A stretch of 64,000 bases of DNA from Stagnihabitans tardus (lineage in GTDB: Bacteria; Pseudomonadota; Alphaproteobacteria; Rhodobacterales; Rhodobacteraceae): the NCBI RefSeq assembly GCF_009925085.1, contig NZ_JAABNR010000001.1:124001-188000 (forward strand), given 5' to 3'. Under the pieces are notes generated by a model. The model did no database searches and had not been told where the DNA came from. It saw only the letters and a list, made by a program, of their open reading frames with translations. The position numbers were made by a program, and so were the translations under genes. Below, one piece after another: positions 12,985 through 21,566 of this stretch (within the stretch, counting starts at the first letter, position 1; the number at the start of each line of letters is the position of its first letter).

Positions 12985-13417
12985 GGGGCAGCCCTGCCGA
13001 CTGCCAGGCCACGCCAGAGCCCCAACCTCGCCCCGCCGACTGCCGGGTCAGGCCCTGCCGACTGATGCGGCGCGGCAAAGACCCATGGTCGCCCTGCCGA
13101 AACCAGGTTCATCCCCGCGCGGTCCCTTCCCCCTGAGGCTCTCCGCCCGGAGGCGAGCCCTGCGCAAAGCGTCATGTCTTTCACACTGGCCCAAATATCC
13201 CGGGGGGAGTCCCGGAACGGGACGGGGGGGCAGCGCCCCCCTTCACCCTCCCCCGAAGAGGCACAACACTCGCCCTGATCGCGCCAGGACGCTGCCCCCC
13301 CAGTCGGCAGGGCCCAAGTTGGAGGACAAGACCCGGCCCCGCAGTCGGCAGGACCAAGCCAAAAGCAAAAGGGCCGCACCTCTCGGCGCGGCCCTCGAAG
13401 CGTCATGCGAAAACCGA
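12985..13417. repeat. Repeat region with CTGCCGACTG motifs and a 3'-end box
   Basis: 433 bp between the TfoX gene and ndk with no credible gene. The 10- to 11-mer (C)CTGCCGACTG, or the one-base variant CCGCCGACTG, occurs at 12993-13003, 13032-13042 and 13054-13064 on the plus strand and inverted at 13301-13311 and 13342-13352. A dispersed 3'-end box lies on the minus strand at 13176-13206 (CCGGGATATTTGGGCCAGTG orientation), downstream of ndk. Confidence 0.65.
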
Positions 13418-13840
13418 TCAGCCGACCAGTTCGAGACCCGAGAAGAAGAAGGCGATCTCGCGCGCGGCCGAGGCCGGGCTGTCCGAGCCATGGACCGAAT
13501 TCTCGCCCTTGGACAGCGCGAATTCCTTGCGGATCGTGCCCTCGGCGGCGGCGGCCGGATCGGTCGCGCCCATCACTTCACGGTTCTTGGCAATGGCATT
13601 CTCGCCTTCCAGGACCTGAACGACCACGGGCTCGGAGGCCATATAGGCCACCAGCTCGCCATAGAAGCCGCGCTCCTTGTGCTCGGCATAGAACTCGCCC
13701 GCGGTGGCGGTGGTCAGGGCGATGCGCTTGGAGGCGACAACGCGCAGGCCCGCATCCTCGAACTTGGCAACGATCTTGCCGGTCAGGTTGCGCTTGGTGG
13801 CATCAGGCTTGATGATGGAGAGGGTGCGTTCGATCGCCAT
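13418..13840 (-). CDS. ndk: Nucleoside-diphosphate kinase
   Basis: 140-aa nucleoside-diphosphate kinase transferring the gamma phosphate of NTPs to NDPs through a phosphohistidine. The family start [18 protein letters not shown], the active-site region [10 protein letters not shown] with the catalytic His, and the [10 protein letters not shown] loop are all present. The open frame begins 39 codons further upstream, but the true ATG has a GGAG site 6 nt away and gives the exact family length. It is a single gene, divergent from the ybaK-type gene. Confidence 0.97.
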   Translation of the reverse strand: MAIERTLSIIKPDATKRNLTGKIVAKFEDAGLRVVASKRIALTTATAGEFYAEHKERGFYGELVAYMASEPVVVQVLEGENAIAKNREVMGATDPAAAAEGTIRKEFALSKGENSVHGSDSPASAAREIAFFFSGLELVG

Positions 13841-14011
13841 GGGAAACTCCGGGTTTTGGGCGCCGTTTGGCGCCGAATTGCCCCGGGCATCTAACATGGG
13901 GCGGGCGGCTTGAAAAGGCCCCCGGCTTGTCGGCCTCCCCAAGGGAGCAAGCCGCATGGCGGCTTGCGGCAGGGCCTGCGGGGTGACAAAAGCATCGCCA
14001 AGGAGATGCCC

Positions 14012-14470
14012 ATGTCGAAAAGCCTTGCCCGCGTGACGGAGGCCCTGAAGGGGGTCGAGGTCACGATCCTTCAGACCCCCGCCTCGACCCGCACCGCCGC
14101 CGAGGCGGCAGCGGCGGCGGGCTGCGAGATCGACCAGATCGTCAAGTCGATCCTCTTCCAGGGTGAGCGCTCGCTTTGCCTCTTCCTGACGGCGGGCGGC
14201 AACCAGGTCGATGCGGGGCGCGCCTCGGTCCTGGCGGGCCAGGCGCTGACAAGGGCCGATGCGGCCCAGGTGCGTGCCGTGACCGGCTTTGCCATCGGCG
14301 GGGTCTCACCGGTGGGGCATCTCACCCAATCGCCGCTCTGGATGGACCCAAGGCTCATGGACTTCCCCCTGGTCTGGGCGGCGGCTGGCACGCCCAACCA
14401 TATCTTCTTGATCGCGCCCGCAGTGCTTTTGTCCCTGACCGGCGCCAAGCTCGCCCCCTTTACGGTGTAA
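14012..14470 (+). CDS. YbaK/EbsC-type aminoacyl-tRNA deacylase
   Basis: 152-aa member of the YbaK/ProX editing family, which hydrolyses mischarged aminoacyl-tRNAs (usually Cys-tRNAPro) in trans. Recognisable segments are [12 protein letters not shown] with the conserved Lys, [10 protein letters not shown], the glycine-rich [11 protein letters not shown] and the end APFTV. The start at 14012 is chosen over the ATG at 14006 because AAGGAG is then 6 nt away. Substrate specificity cannot be read from sequence. It ends 1 nt before rsmA, so the two are probably cotranscribed. Confidence 0.85.
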   Translation: MSKSLARVTEALKGVEVTILQTPASTRTAAEAAAAAGCEIDQIVKSILFQGERSLCLFLTAGGNQVDAGRASVLAGQALTRADAAQVRAVTGFAIGGVSPVGHLTQSPLWMDPRLMDFPLVWAAAGTPNHIFLIAPAVLLSLTGAKLAPFTV

Positions 14471-14471
14471 G

Positions 14472-15317
14472 ATGTCCTCTCCCGATGGAATGCCCCCTCT
14501 GAGTGCCGTGATCCGCGCCCATGACCTGGCGGCGAAGAAGGAGCTGGGCCAGAACTTCCTCCTGGACCTGAACCTGACCTCGAAGATCGCAAGGATGGCG
14601 GGGGATCTTCCGGGCTCGGATATCCTGGAGGTCGGCCCCGGCCCCGGCGGCCTGACGCGCGGGCTTCTGATGGAGGGCGCGCGGCGCGTCGTGGCGGTCG
14701 AGAAGGACCGCCGCTGCATCGCGGCCCTGGAGGAAGTGGCCGCCCATTACCCCGGGCGGCTGACGGTGATCGAGGGCGATGCCTTGCAGATCGACCCGCT
14801 GGAGCACCTGACCCCGCCGATCCGCATCGCCGCCAACCTGCCTTACAACGTGGGCACCGAGCTTCTGACCCGCTGGCTGACCCCGCCCTCCTGGCCGCCC
14901 TTCTGGACCTCGATGACCCTGATGTTCCAGAAAGAGGTCGCTTTGCGCATCACCGCCAAGGTGGGCGATGACCATTACGGGCGCCTCGCGATCCTCTGCC
15001 AATGGCGCAGCGACCCCAGGATCGTGATGCATCTGCCGCCCGAGGCCTTTACCCCGCCGCCCAAGGTCCACAGCGCCGTGGTCCATCTGAAAGCCTTGGC
15101 CCAGCCGCGCTTTCCGGCCGATGCCAAGGTGCTGAGCCGGGTCGTGGCCCAGGCCTTCGGGCAGAGGCGCAAGATGCTGCGGTCGTCCTTGAAGCCCCTG
15201 GGCGATGTCGAGCCCCTGCTGGAGCAGGTGGGCATCCCCCCCACCGCCCGGGCCGAGGAAATCGGGCTGGAGGCCTTTTGCGCCCTGGCCCGCGCGGTCG
15301 CTGCCCGTCAAACCTGA
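14472..15317 (+). CDS. rsmA: 16S rRNA (adenine1518/1519-N6) dimethyltransferase
   Basis: 281-aa KsgA/RsmA methyltransferase that dimethylates two adjacent adenosines in helix 45 of 16S rRNA during 30S maturation. The SAM-binding segments are [27 protein letters not shown] and VAVEKDRRC, and the catalytic motif is [13 protein letters not shown]. Length is normal. It follows the deacylase gene by one base and is followed by a dispersed 3'-end repeat. Confidence 0.96.
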   Translation: MSSPDGMPPLSAVIRAHDLAAKKELGQNFLLDLNLTSKIARMAGDLPGSDILEVGPGPGGLTRGLLMEGARRVVAVEKDRRCIAALEEVAAHYPGRLTVIEGDALQIDPLEHLTPPIRIAANLPYNVGTELLTRWLTPPSWPPFWTSMTLMFQKEVALRITAKVGDDHYGRLAILCQWRSDPRIVMHLPPEAFTPPPKVHSAVVHLKALAQPRFPADAKVLSRVVAQAFGQRRKMLRSSLKPLGDVEPLLEQVGIPPTARAEEIGLEAFCALARAVAARQT

Positions 15318-15710
15318 CCCAAAGGCGCGGCTCTGCCGCAAGCTTTTCTGTCGCCTGCGGGCTTGCGCCCTCCGGCTCCGGGCGCGGCCTGGGCCGCGCC
15401 ATGCCTCCGGCGGGGATATTTGGGCCAGTGTGAAAGGGAAAGGGGGGCGCCGAAGGTCGAGGGGTGAGGTCAAGGCGGTTTCGGCAGGTGCCTGGTCTTG
15501 GCCATCGGATGTGGTCGTCGGCATGGGAGCCTGGGCTCAGGCCGCGATCTTGCGCGGCTTGGGCCTGAGTGAATGAAAAGGGGCGCTGACCCTGCGGCGC
15601 GACCCTCTTCGTCTGTTTCAACATATCCGCTGCGAACCAGCCTGAAGTTTCCGCGCCCTGGCGCGGAAGCTGAGGCAAAGGCTTGCGCGCCTTGGCGCGC
15701 TCCGCTGGGT
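15318..15710 (+). repeat. Intergenic 3'-end repeat module after rsmA
   Basis: 393 bp without a gene. Just after rsmA is a module of short stem-loops (about 15330-15380, CTGTCGCCTGCGGGCTTGCG and CCCTCCGGCTC). It is related to copies at 48918-48975, 52961-53015 and 53132-53186. It is followed by the box CGGGGATATTTGGGCCAGTG with TGAAAG at 15411-15436. Nothing recognisable lies in 15440-15710. Confidence 0.65.
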
Positions 15711-16841
15711 TCAGTCGGCACTGCCCTCGGATTTGGGGGCGGCATCGGCCTCTTTCTTCGGAGCCTTGCTGCGGGTCGAGGCGGCACGGGGCTTCTTCGC
15801 CGGAGCCGGAGTCTCGCCCTCGGCCGAGGGGAAGAGCGCGGGCTGCTCGGCCGCCGGAGCGGGTTTCGCAGCCTTGGCCGTGGCCTTGCGCGGCTCGGGA
15901 GCAGCGGGGGCCTCGGCCTGGACGGGCGCGGGTTGGACGGGAGCAGGCTGGAGGGGCGCGGCCTGGGTCACCGGCTTTTCAGCCTGGCGCTCTTCGAGGG
16001 GAGCGATTTCGGAACGGGGCGCCTCCGGGCGGACCTCGGCGCGCGGCCGATCCTCGCGGCGGGCTTCCTCACGGCGAGGCTCATCACGGCGGGGTTCATC
16101 ACGACGGGGTTCATCACGACGGGGCTCGTTGCGGTCGCCCCGGTTCTGGTCGCCCCGGTTCTGCTCTCCACGGTTCTGGTCGCGCTGATCGACGCGCGGC
16201 GGATAAGTGCGGCGCTGGTTGTTGCCATTGCCGTTGCGGTTGCCATCCCGGTTCTGATCGCCCCGGTTCTGCTCTCCCCGGTTCTGATCACCCCGGTTCT
16301 GGCCCTGGTTGCGGTCTCCCCGGTCCTGACCCCGATCCTGGCGGTCCCGATCCTGGCGCTCGCGATAGTCACCGCGCGGCTCGGGGCGGGCTTCGGGCGT
16401 GGCGACCAGGCCCACATCCTCATCGCCCATCACGTCGATCACGTCATGACCCGAGATATCGGGCTGCTCGTCACCATCCCGGTAGTCCTGGCGGAACTCG
16501 GGCCGATAGTCCTCGCGGCGTTGGCCGCCATTGCCATTGCCATTGCCACCGTTCTGCTGATGGGTCTGGTTCCGCGCCTCTTGCTCGGCCGACATCTCGC
16601 GCTGCGCCTCGGCGAGGAGGCGCGTGTAATGCTCTGCATGTTGCAGGAAGTTCTCGGCCGCCACCCGGTCATTCGACAGCTGGGCGTCGCGGGCGAGGAA
16701 CTGGTATTTCTCGATCAGCTGGGCCGGCGTGCCACGCACCTTGCCCTCGGGGCCCGAGCTGTCGAACACCCGGTTGATGATATTGCCGAGTGTGCGCGGG
16801 CGGTTCTGCTTCGAACGCGAGCGGGACTTGGAAGAGCGCAT
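15711..16841 (-). CDS. DUF4167 domain protein with RG/QN-rich repeat tail
   Basis: 376-aa alphaproteobacterial protein. The N-terminal 75 residues form the DUF4167 domain (RSSKSRSRSKQNRP, NIINRVFDSSGPEGKVRGTP, LIEKYQFLARDA, ENFLQHAEHY). The long central part is low complexity, with tandem DQNRGDQNRGEQ, RREEPRRDE-type and NGNGNGG units. The Ala/Pro/Lys-rich C-terminal part resembles a disordered linker. Composition suggests RNA binding, an inference from RG-rich tails in general. The start is the second Met of the frame, where the conserved domain begins. It is a single gene upstream of nothing functionally related. Confidence 0.88.
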   Translation of the reverse strand: MRSSKSRSRSKQNRPRTLGNIINRVFDSSGPEGKVRGTPAQLIEKYQFLARDAQLSNDRVAAENFLQHAEHYTRLLAEAQREMSAEQEARNQTHQQNGGNGNGNGGQRREDYRPEFRQDYRDGDEQPDISGHDVIDVMGDEDVGLVATPEARPEPRGDYRERQDRDRQDRGQDRGDRNQGQNRGDQNRGEQNRGDQNRDGNRNGNGNNQRRTYPPRVDQRDQNRGEQNRGDQNRGDRNEPRRDEPRRDEPRRDEPRREEARREDRPRAEVRPEAPRSEIAPLEERQAEKPVTQAAPLQPAPVQPAPVQAEAPAAPEPRKATAKAAKPAPAAEQPALFPSAEGETPAPAKKPRAASTRSKAPKKEADAAPKSEGSAD

Positions 16842-17014
16842 GGGGTCCTTTGATCCGATGATCCATCCCGCGCCCACAGGTCAAAGCGACCAAGGAAACT
16901 GCGGATGGAGGGGCAGGCGCGGGCGGCGTCTTGCACCTGCCTGCGTGGGGCTTGATAATCACAGGACGCGGGCCACGGCAAGGAGATTTTTCCTTGGATG
17001 CCGGACAATACGCC

Positions 17015-17863
17015 TCAGGTGGCGGCGCAGTCACGGTTTTCCGCCGGTTTTTCGGCTGAGACCACGCGGTCGCGGCCGTCGAGGTCCTTGAGGATGCGGA
17101 TATCGCCCAGGCCCTGGGCGGCGAAAAACCCGGCCACTTGCGCGCCCTGGGTCGGGCCGATCTCGACGATCAGTCGGCCGCCGGGCAGCAGGCGTGCGGG
17201 GGCGCCTCGGGCGATGATGCGGTAGGGCTCCAACCCATCGCCGCCGGGGGTCAGGGCCATAAGCGGCTCATGCAGGACTTCCGGCGAAAGCGCGGCCATC
17301 TCGGCCTCGGCGATATAGGGCGGGTTCGAGACGATGAGGTCGAAACGGCCCTGGACCGCGCCGAACCAGTCCGAGACCATGAAGCGTGCCTTGGCGCCAT
17401 GGGTCCGCGCGTTTTCTTCGGCGACCTTCAATGCCTCGGGCGCGAGATCGACGCCCAGGCCCCGCGCCATGGGCATCGACATAAGGCAAGAGATCAGGAT
17501 GCAGCCCGTCCCGGTGCCAAGGTCGAGCGCGTTGAAGAAGGGGCGCGAGATGGCCTCCTGGACCAGAACTTCCGTCTCGGGGCGCGGGTCGAGCGTGTCT
17601 TTCGTCACCTTGAAAGACCGGCCCCAGAAGAGCCTATGCCCCAGGATCTGCGCCATGGGCACGCGGGAGGCCCTCGTTTTCACGAGGGCAGCCAGGCGCT
17701 CTTGGGCGGGTTCAGGAATGGCGTCATGCAGGTGCATGTTCAGCCGGTCATAGGCGATCTCCAGCGCCTGGGCGAGGAGGAGGCGGGCGTCGCGGGCCGG
17801 GTCTTCGACCCCTGCCCCGCGCAAGGTCGCCACGGCGGCGATCAGCGCCTGTTGGGCCGTCAT
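17015..17863 (-). CDS. prmC: Peptide chain release factor glutamine methyltransferase
   Basis: 282-aa PrmC/HemK enzyme methylating the Gln of the GGQ motif in release factors 1 and 2. An N-terminal helical domain is followed by a Rossmann SAM domain with [15 protein letters not shown] and the signature VSNPPYIAE, whose NPPY recognises the glutamine side chain. Its ATG overlaps the prfA stop as ATGA, so the enzyme is translationally coupled to its substrate, a widely conserved arrangement. Confidence 0.95.
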   Translation of the reverse strand: MTAQQALIAAVATLRGAGVEDPARDARLLLAQALEIAYDRLNMHLHDAIPEPAQERLAALVKTRASRVPMAQILGHRLFWGRSFKVTKDTLDPRPETEVLVQEAISRPFFNALDLGTGTGCILISCLMSMPMARGLGVDLAPEALKVAEENARTHGAKARFMVSDWFGAVQGRFDLIVSNPPYIAEAEMAALSPEVLHEPLMALTPGGDGLEPYRIIARGAPARLLPGGRLIVEIGPTQGAQVAGFFAAQGLGDIRILKDLDGRDRVVSAEKPAENRDCAAT

Positions 17864-18912
17864 TCGGCTTCGGCCAGTTTCGCCGCCTGGTCATGGGCGG
17901 TGAGCGCGTCGATGGTTTCGGTCAAGCCGCCCTCCATAATCTGGGCGAGCGAATAGAGCGTCAGGTTGATGCGGTGGTCGGTCATCCGGCCTTGGGGGAA
18001 GTTATAGGTGCGGATGCGCTCCGACCGGTCGCCTGACCCGATCTGGGACTTGCGGTCGGCGCTGCGGGCAGAGTCGATCCGCTCACGCTCCATGTCATGC
18101 AGGCGGGCCCGCAACACGGCCATGGCGGTGGCGCGGTTCTGGTGCTGGGACTTCATGGACGAGGTGATGATGATGCCGGTGGGCAAGTGGGTGATCCGGA
18201 CGGCAGAATCCGTGGTGTTGACGTGCTGGCCGCCGGCGCCAGAGGAGCGCATCGTGTCGATGCGGATGTCGCTGGCGGGGATGTCGATCTCGACCTCCTC
18301 GGCCTCGGGCAGGACGGCCACGGTGGCGGCGGAGGTGTGGATGCGGCCCTGGGCCTCGGTCGTGGGCACGCGCTGGACGCGGTGCACGCCGCTCTCGTAT
18401 TTCAGGCGGGCAAAGACCCCCTCGCCCGCGATGCGCACGGTCAGCTCCTTGATGCCGCCGAGGTCGGAATGTTGTTCCTCCAGCACCTCCCAGGACCAGC
18501 CCATGCGCTCGGCATGGCGCTGATACATCCGCGCGAGGTCGGCGGCGAAGAGGCTGGCCTCGTCGCCCCCGGTGCCGGGGCGGATTTCCAGGATGGCGGG
18601 CTTGGCATCGTCGGCATCCTTGGGCAGGAGCGCGAGGCGCAGGGCCTGCTCCATCTCGGGGATGCGTGCCTTCAGGCCTGGCAGTTCCTCTTCGGCCAGG
18701 GCGCGCATTTCGGGGTCAGCCAGCATCGCCTCGGCCTCGGCGAGGTCGGCGAGCGATTGCCGCCACTCGGCGATCTGGGAGACGACGGGACGCAGGTTGG
18801 TGTATTCGCGGGAAAGCTCCGCGATCTCCGAAGGCGCGCCCCCGGCGTTCAGCTTCGCCTCGACATATTCGAAGCGGGATTCGATCTGGGCGAGTTTGTC
18901 GGTTGGCAGCAT
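17860..18912 (-). CDS. prfA: Peptide chain release factor 1
   Basis: 350-aa class I release factor recognising UAA and UAG. The decoding-region segment is [17 protein letters not shown] with the PxT-type element VPTTE, and the peptidyl-hydrolysis motif GGQ lies in [22 protein letters not shown]-terminal [19 protein letters not shown] is conserved. The frame is open 42 codons upstream into a repeat, but [18 protein letters not shown] is the family start. It is cotranscribed with prmC. Confidence 0.97.
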   Translation of the reverse strand: MLPTDKLAQIESRFEYVEAKLNAGGAPSEIAELSREYTNLRPVVSQIAEWRQSLADLAEAEAMLADPEMRALAEEELPGLKARIPEMEQALRLALLPKDADDAKPAILEIRPGTGGDEASLFAADLARMYQRHAERMGWSWEVLEEQHSDLGGIKELTVRIAGEGVFARLKYESGVHRVQRVPTTEAQGRIHTSAATVAVLPEAEEVEIDIPASDIRIDTMRSSGAGGQHVNTTDSAVRITHLPTGIIITSSMKSQHQNRATAMAVLRARLHDMERERIDSARSADRKSQIGSGDRSERIRTYNFPQGRMTDHRINLTLYSLAQIMEGGLTETIDALTAHDQAAKLAEAE

Positions 18913-19086
18913 GGGGCGGGTTTGGCCGGATTTCGGGCTTGGGTCAAGGAGACACCCCCGGGGCGCTGCCCCGGACCCCGGGATATTTGTGCCAAGGTGA
19001 AAGCGAAAGCGCGCCCAGCCCCTTTCAACTTGGCTCAAATATCCCGGGGGAGGTCTGGAGGGGGCCCGCGGCTCCCTCCAGTCTGT
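18913..19086. repeat. Facing pair of 3'-end boxes
   Basis: Intergenic region between the prfA start and the DUF1499 stop. A plus-oriented box (CCCGGGATATTTGTGCCAAG, tail TGAAAG) is at 18976-19003. A minus-oriented box is at 19021-19050, with its CTGGAGGG/CCCTCCAG hairpin at 19055-19081 directly after the DUF1499 stop. The plus-oriented copy has no plus-strand gene before it and is one of three orientation exceptions in the window. Confidence 0.65.
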
Positions 19087-19524
19087 TTACAACTGCCCCA
19101 GCCAGCCCTTGAGCCGCGCCCCATTCACCCCCAAATCCCCGCGCCCGAAGCGCAACCTTGCATAGATCGTCAGGCCCTGGGGGGTGATTTGCGCCGTCGT
19201 GTAGTCGGGGAAGCCCCAGAGGAGCGAGCGGGTGACCCAGGTGACATGGCCCTCGGCCACGGAGCCTGCGAAGACCGTGGTGCGGGGGGTCGCGGCTGCG
19301 ATCTCGGCGAGCCGGGCCAGGGTGGCTTGGGGGTCGGCAGGGGTGAGGTCGACGAAGGCGCCATCCACCTGGACCGTGATCTCTGGCGAGGGGTTGGGAA
19401 TCAGGCTTTCGGGCCGGGCTGTGGCGAGGTCGATGTGCCATTCGGCCGGGTCGGCCACGGCGAGGCGGATATAGATCTGCAGCCCTGCCAGGATGGTCAG
19501 GATGAGCAGGGCTGCAGATTTCAT
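19087..19524 (-). CDS. DUF1499 family protein
   Basis: 145-aa protein with an N-terminal hydrophobic segment (about residues 3-24), probably a membrane anchor or uncleaved signal. The rest matches DUF1499: TPRTTVFAGSVAEGHVTWVTRSLLWGFPDYTTAQI. No catalytic residues are known for the family and no function is assigned. It lies 16 bp downstream of the agmatinase-family gene on the same strand and may be cotranscribed with it, followed by a 3'-end repeat. Confidence 0.75.
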   Translation of the reverse strand: MKSAALLILTILAGLQIYIRLAVADPAEWHIDLATARPESLIPNPSPEITVQVDGAFVDLTPADPQATLARLAEIAAATPRTTVFAGSVAEGHVTWVTRSLLWGFPDYTTAQITPQGLTIYARLRFGRGDLGVNGARLKGWLGQL

Positions 19525-19540
19525 GGCTTACCCCAAGGGT

Positions 19541-20506
19541 TTATCGTTGTGTTCTGGCCCAGTGGTAGAGGCAGATCAGCTCATAAGCAACATGGGCCCC
19601 CGCGATGGCGGTGGCGCCGGTCGTGTCATAGGGGGGCGAGACCTCGACCACGTCGCCGCCCACCATGTTGATGCCCGCGAGGTCGCGGAGCATGGCGGCG
19701 GCTTGCCAGCTAGCCAGCCCGCCCCAGACCGGGGTCCCGGTGCCGGGCGCGAAGGCGGGGTCCAGCGCGTCGATGTCGAAGGTCACATAGGTCTGGTGGT
19801 CGCCCACGATCTCCTTCGCCCGCGCCACGGCCCAGTCGGTGCCCTTTTCATGCAGCTCGCGGGCGGTGATCACGTTGACGCCCAGGTAATCCTCGGTCGT
19901 GGTGCGGATGCCGATCTGGACCGAGCGCTTGGGGTCGACGAGGCCGGTCTTCACCGCCTTGTAGAACATGGTCCCGTGGTCGATGCGGGTCAGGTCGTCG
20001 TCCGGCCAGAGGTCGGAATGGGCGTCGAAATGGATGAGGGAGAGGGGCCCGAACTTCTCGGCATAGGCGCGCAGGATCGGGAAGGTGATGTAGTGATCTC
20101 CGCCCAAGGTGATCGAGCCCGCCCCTGCGGAGAGGATCTTGCGGATATGGGCGGTGAGCGTGTCGGGGAAATCGCTGACCTTGGCATAATCGAAGGCCAG
20201 GTCGCCGTAGTCGATGATATCGAGCTCTTCCAAGGGGTTGGTGGGCCAGCCCGCCGGGGGGTCATAGGGCATGAGGCTCGACGCCTCGCGGATCGCGCGG
20301 GGGCCAAAGCGGGTGCCGGTGCGGTGGGTCACCGCCTGGTCGAAGGGGACGCCGGTCACGGCGAGGTCAACGCCGGTCAGGTCCTTGGTATAGGTGCGGC
20401 GCAGGAAAGAGGTCGCGCCCCCAAAGGCATTTTCAAAGGCATAGCCCCTGTGCTGGGTGCGGGTGAAAGCGGTATCGACTTCAGATTTGGCGTCTTCGAG
20501 GGCCAT
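19541..20506 (-). CDS. Agmatinase-family ureohydrolase
   Basis: 321-aa arginase/agmatinase superfamily enzyme hydrolysing a guanidino or ureido compound with release of urea. The binuclear Mn site is complete: GGDHYITFP, HFDAHSDLW and TFDIDALDPAFAPGTGTP. Overall it looks like agmatinase or guanidinobutyrase. The start is set at MALEDAKSEV, with GGAG 6 nt upstream; the frame is open 34 codons further. It lies downstream of allE and the puuE-uraD gene, so a role on a ureide is possible. Substrate is not decided by sequence. Confidence 0.85.
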   Translation of the reverse strand: MALEDAKSEVDTAFTRTQHRGYAFENAFGGATSFLRRTYTKDLTGVDLAVTGVPFDQAVTHRTGTRFGPRAIREASSLMPYDPPAGWPTNPLEELDIIDYGDLAFDYAKVSDFPDTLTAHIRKILSAGAGSITLGGDHYITFPILRAYAEKFGPLSLIHFDAHSDLWPDDDLTRIDHGTMFYKAVKTGLVDPKRSVQIGIRTTTEDYLGVNVITARELHEKGTDWAVARAKEIVGDHQTYVTFDIDALDPAFAPGTGTPVWGGLASWQAAAMLRDLAGINMVGGDVVEVSPPYDTTGATAIAGAHVAYELICLYHWARTQR

Positions 20507-20741
20507 CGTCAACTCCATAAGTTGGGAGCCCCGTCGTTTTGGCCTCATGCCCCGGAGACGCAGCCTATCCGGTGGGGGTGGGATAGCTTGGTCCAGGGAT
20601 TCGGGCAAGGGCCAGGCCCATCCCCGCCCGACCGGGGGGAATGGCGAAGGGCGGGATTCATCGCGCCGTCCCCTTCGCGGTGTAGGGTGCGCTTCAGCGC
20701 ACCACTCCGGAGCGGTGCGCTGAAGCGCACCCTACGCCACC
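20507..20741. repeat. REP-like inverted repeat downstream of allE
   Basis: Perfect inverted repeat with 22-bp arms at 20682-20703 and 20714-20735 (arms begin GTAGGGTGCGC and end with its complement) and a 10-nt loop. It is placed 7 bp after the allE stop. It could be an extragenic palindrome that protects or terminates the allE transcript. The remaining roughly 175 bp before the ureohydrolase start shows nothing recognisable. Confidence 0.8.
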
Positions 20742-21566
20742 CTATCGCAAGACCCCGCGCAGCTTGGCATGGCGGTTCACGTCCTTGTAGAGGAGATAGC
20801 GGAACCGCCCCGGGCCTGCCGCATAGCAGGCCTGCGGGCAATAGGCGCGCAGCCACATGAAATCCCCGGCCTCGACCTCGACCCAATCGCGGTTCAGCTT
20901 GTAGACCGCCTTGCCCTCCAGCACGTAAAGCCCATGCTCCATGACATGGGTCTCCTCGAAGGGGATCACGCCGCCGGGCTCGAAGGTGACGATATTGACA
21001 TGGGCGTCGTGGGAGAGGTCCTGGGGGTCGACGAAACGCGTCGTGCCCCAGCGTTCGCCCGTGTCGGGCATCCAGCGGATGGGCGTCTCCTGGTCGGAGG
21101 TGATGAAGGGCGCAGGGGCCGCCACGCCGGGGGCGGGCTCGTAAAGCTTGCGGATCCAGTGGAAGCGGGTGGGCTCGCTCCCCTCGGCCCGCAGGCGCCA
21201 GGGCATGCCTGCGGGAATATAGGCGTAAGAGCCGGTGGAGACCTCGGTCGTGACCTCGGCCACGGTCAGGGAGGCTTTTCCGCTGGTGAAGAAAAGCCAG
21301 TGCTGGGCCTCCTCATCGGCATCCGGCGCGTCGGAGCCTCCGCCTGGGGCCACTTCCATCACATACTGACTGAAGGTCTCGGAAAAGCCCGACATGGGGC
21401 GCGCGATCAGCCAAAGGCGGGTCTGGGTCCAGCCCGGCAGGAAGCTCGTCACGATGTCGGAAAAGCAGCCCTTCGGGATGAAGGCGTAAGCCTCGGTGAA
21501 GACGGCCCTTTGGGTCATCAAGGCGGTTTGCGGCGGCAGGCCGCCCTGGGGGAGGTGATAGGTCAT
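20742..21566 (-). CDS. allE: (S)-Ureidoglycine aminohydrolase
   Basis: 274-aa bicupin enzyme releasing ammonia from (S)-ureidoglycine to give (S)-ureidoglycolate, the step after allantoate amidohydrolase. The C-terminal cupin has VNIVTFEPGGVIPFEETHVMEHGLYVLEGKAVYKLN and GDFMWLRAYCPQACYA, as expected for the Mn-binding domain. The N-terminal cupin is also present (WLFFTSGKASL, SYAYIPAGMPW). The ATG overlaps the puuE-uraD stop, so the two are coupled. The allantoate amidohydrolase itself is not in the window. Confidence 0.9.
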   Translation of the reverse strand: MTYHLPQGGLPPQTALMTQRAVFTEAYAFIPKGCFSDIVTSFLPGWTQTRLWLIARPMSGFSETFSQYVMEVAPGGGSDAPDADEEAQHWLFFTSGKASLTVAEVTTEVSTGSYAYIPAGMPWRLRAEGSEPTRFHWIRKLYEPAPGVAAPAPFITSDQETPIRWMPDTGERWGTTRFVDPQDLSHDAHVNIVTFEPGGVIPFEETHVMEHGLYVLEGKAVYKLNRDWVEVEAGDFMWLRAYCPQACYAAGPGRFRYLLYKDVNRHAKLRGVLR

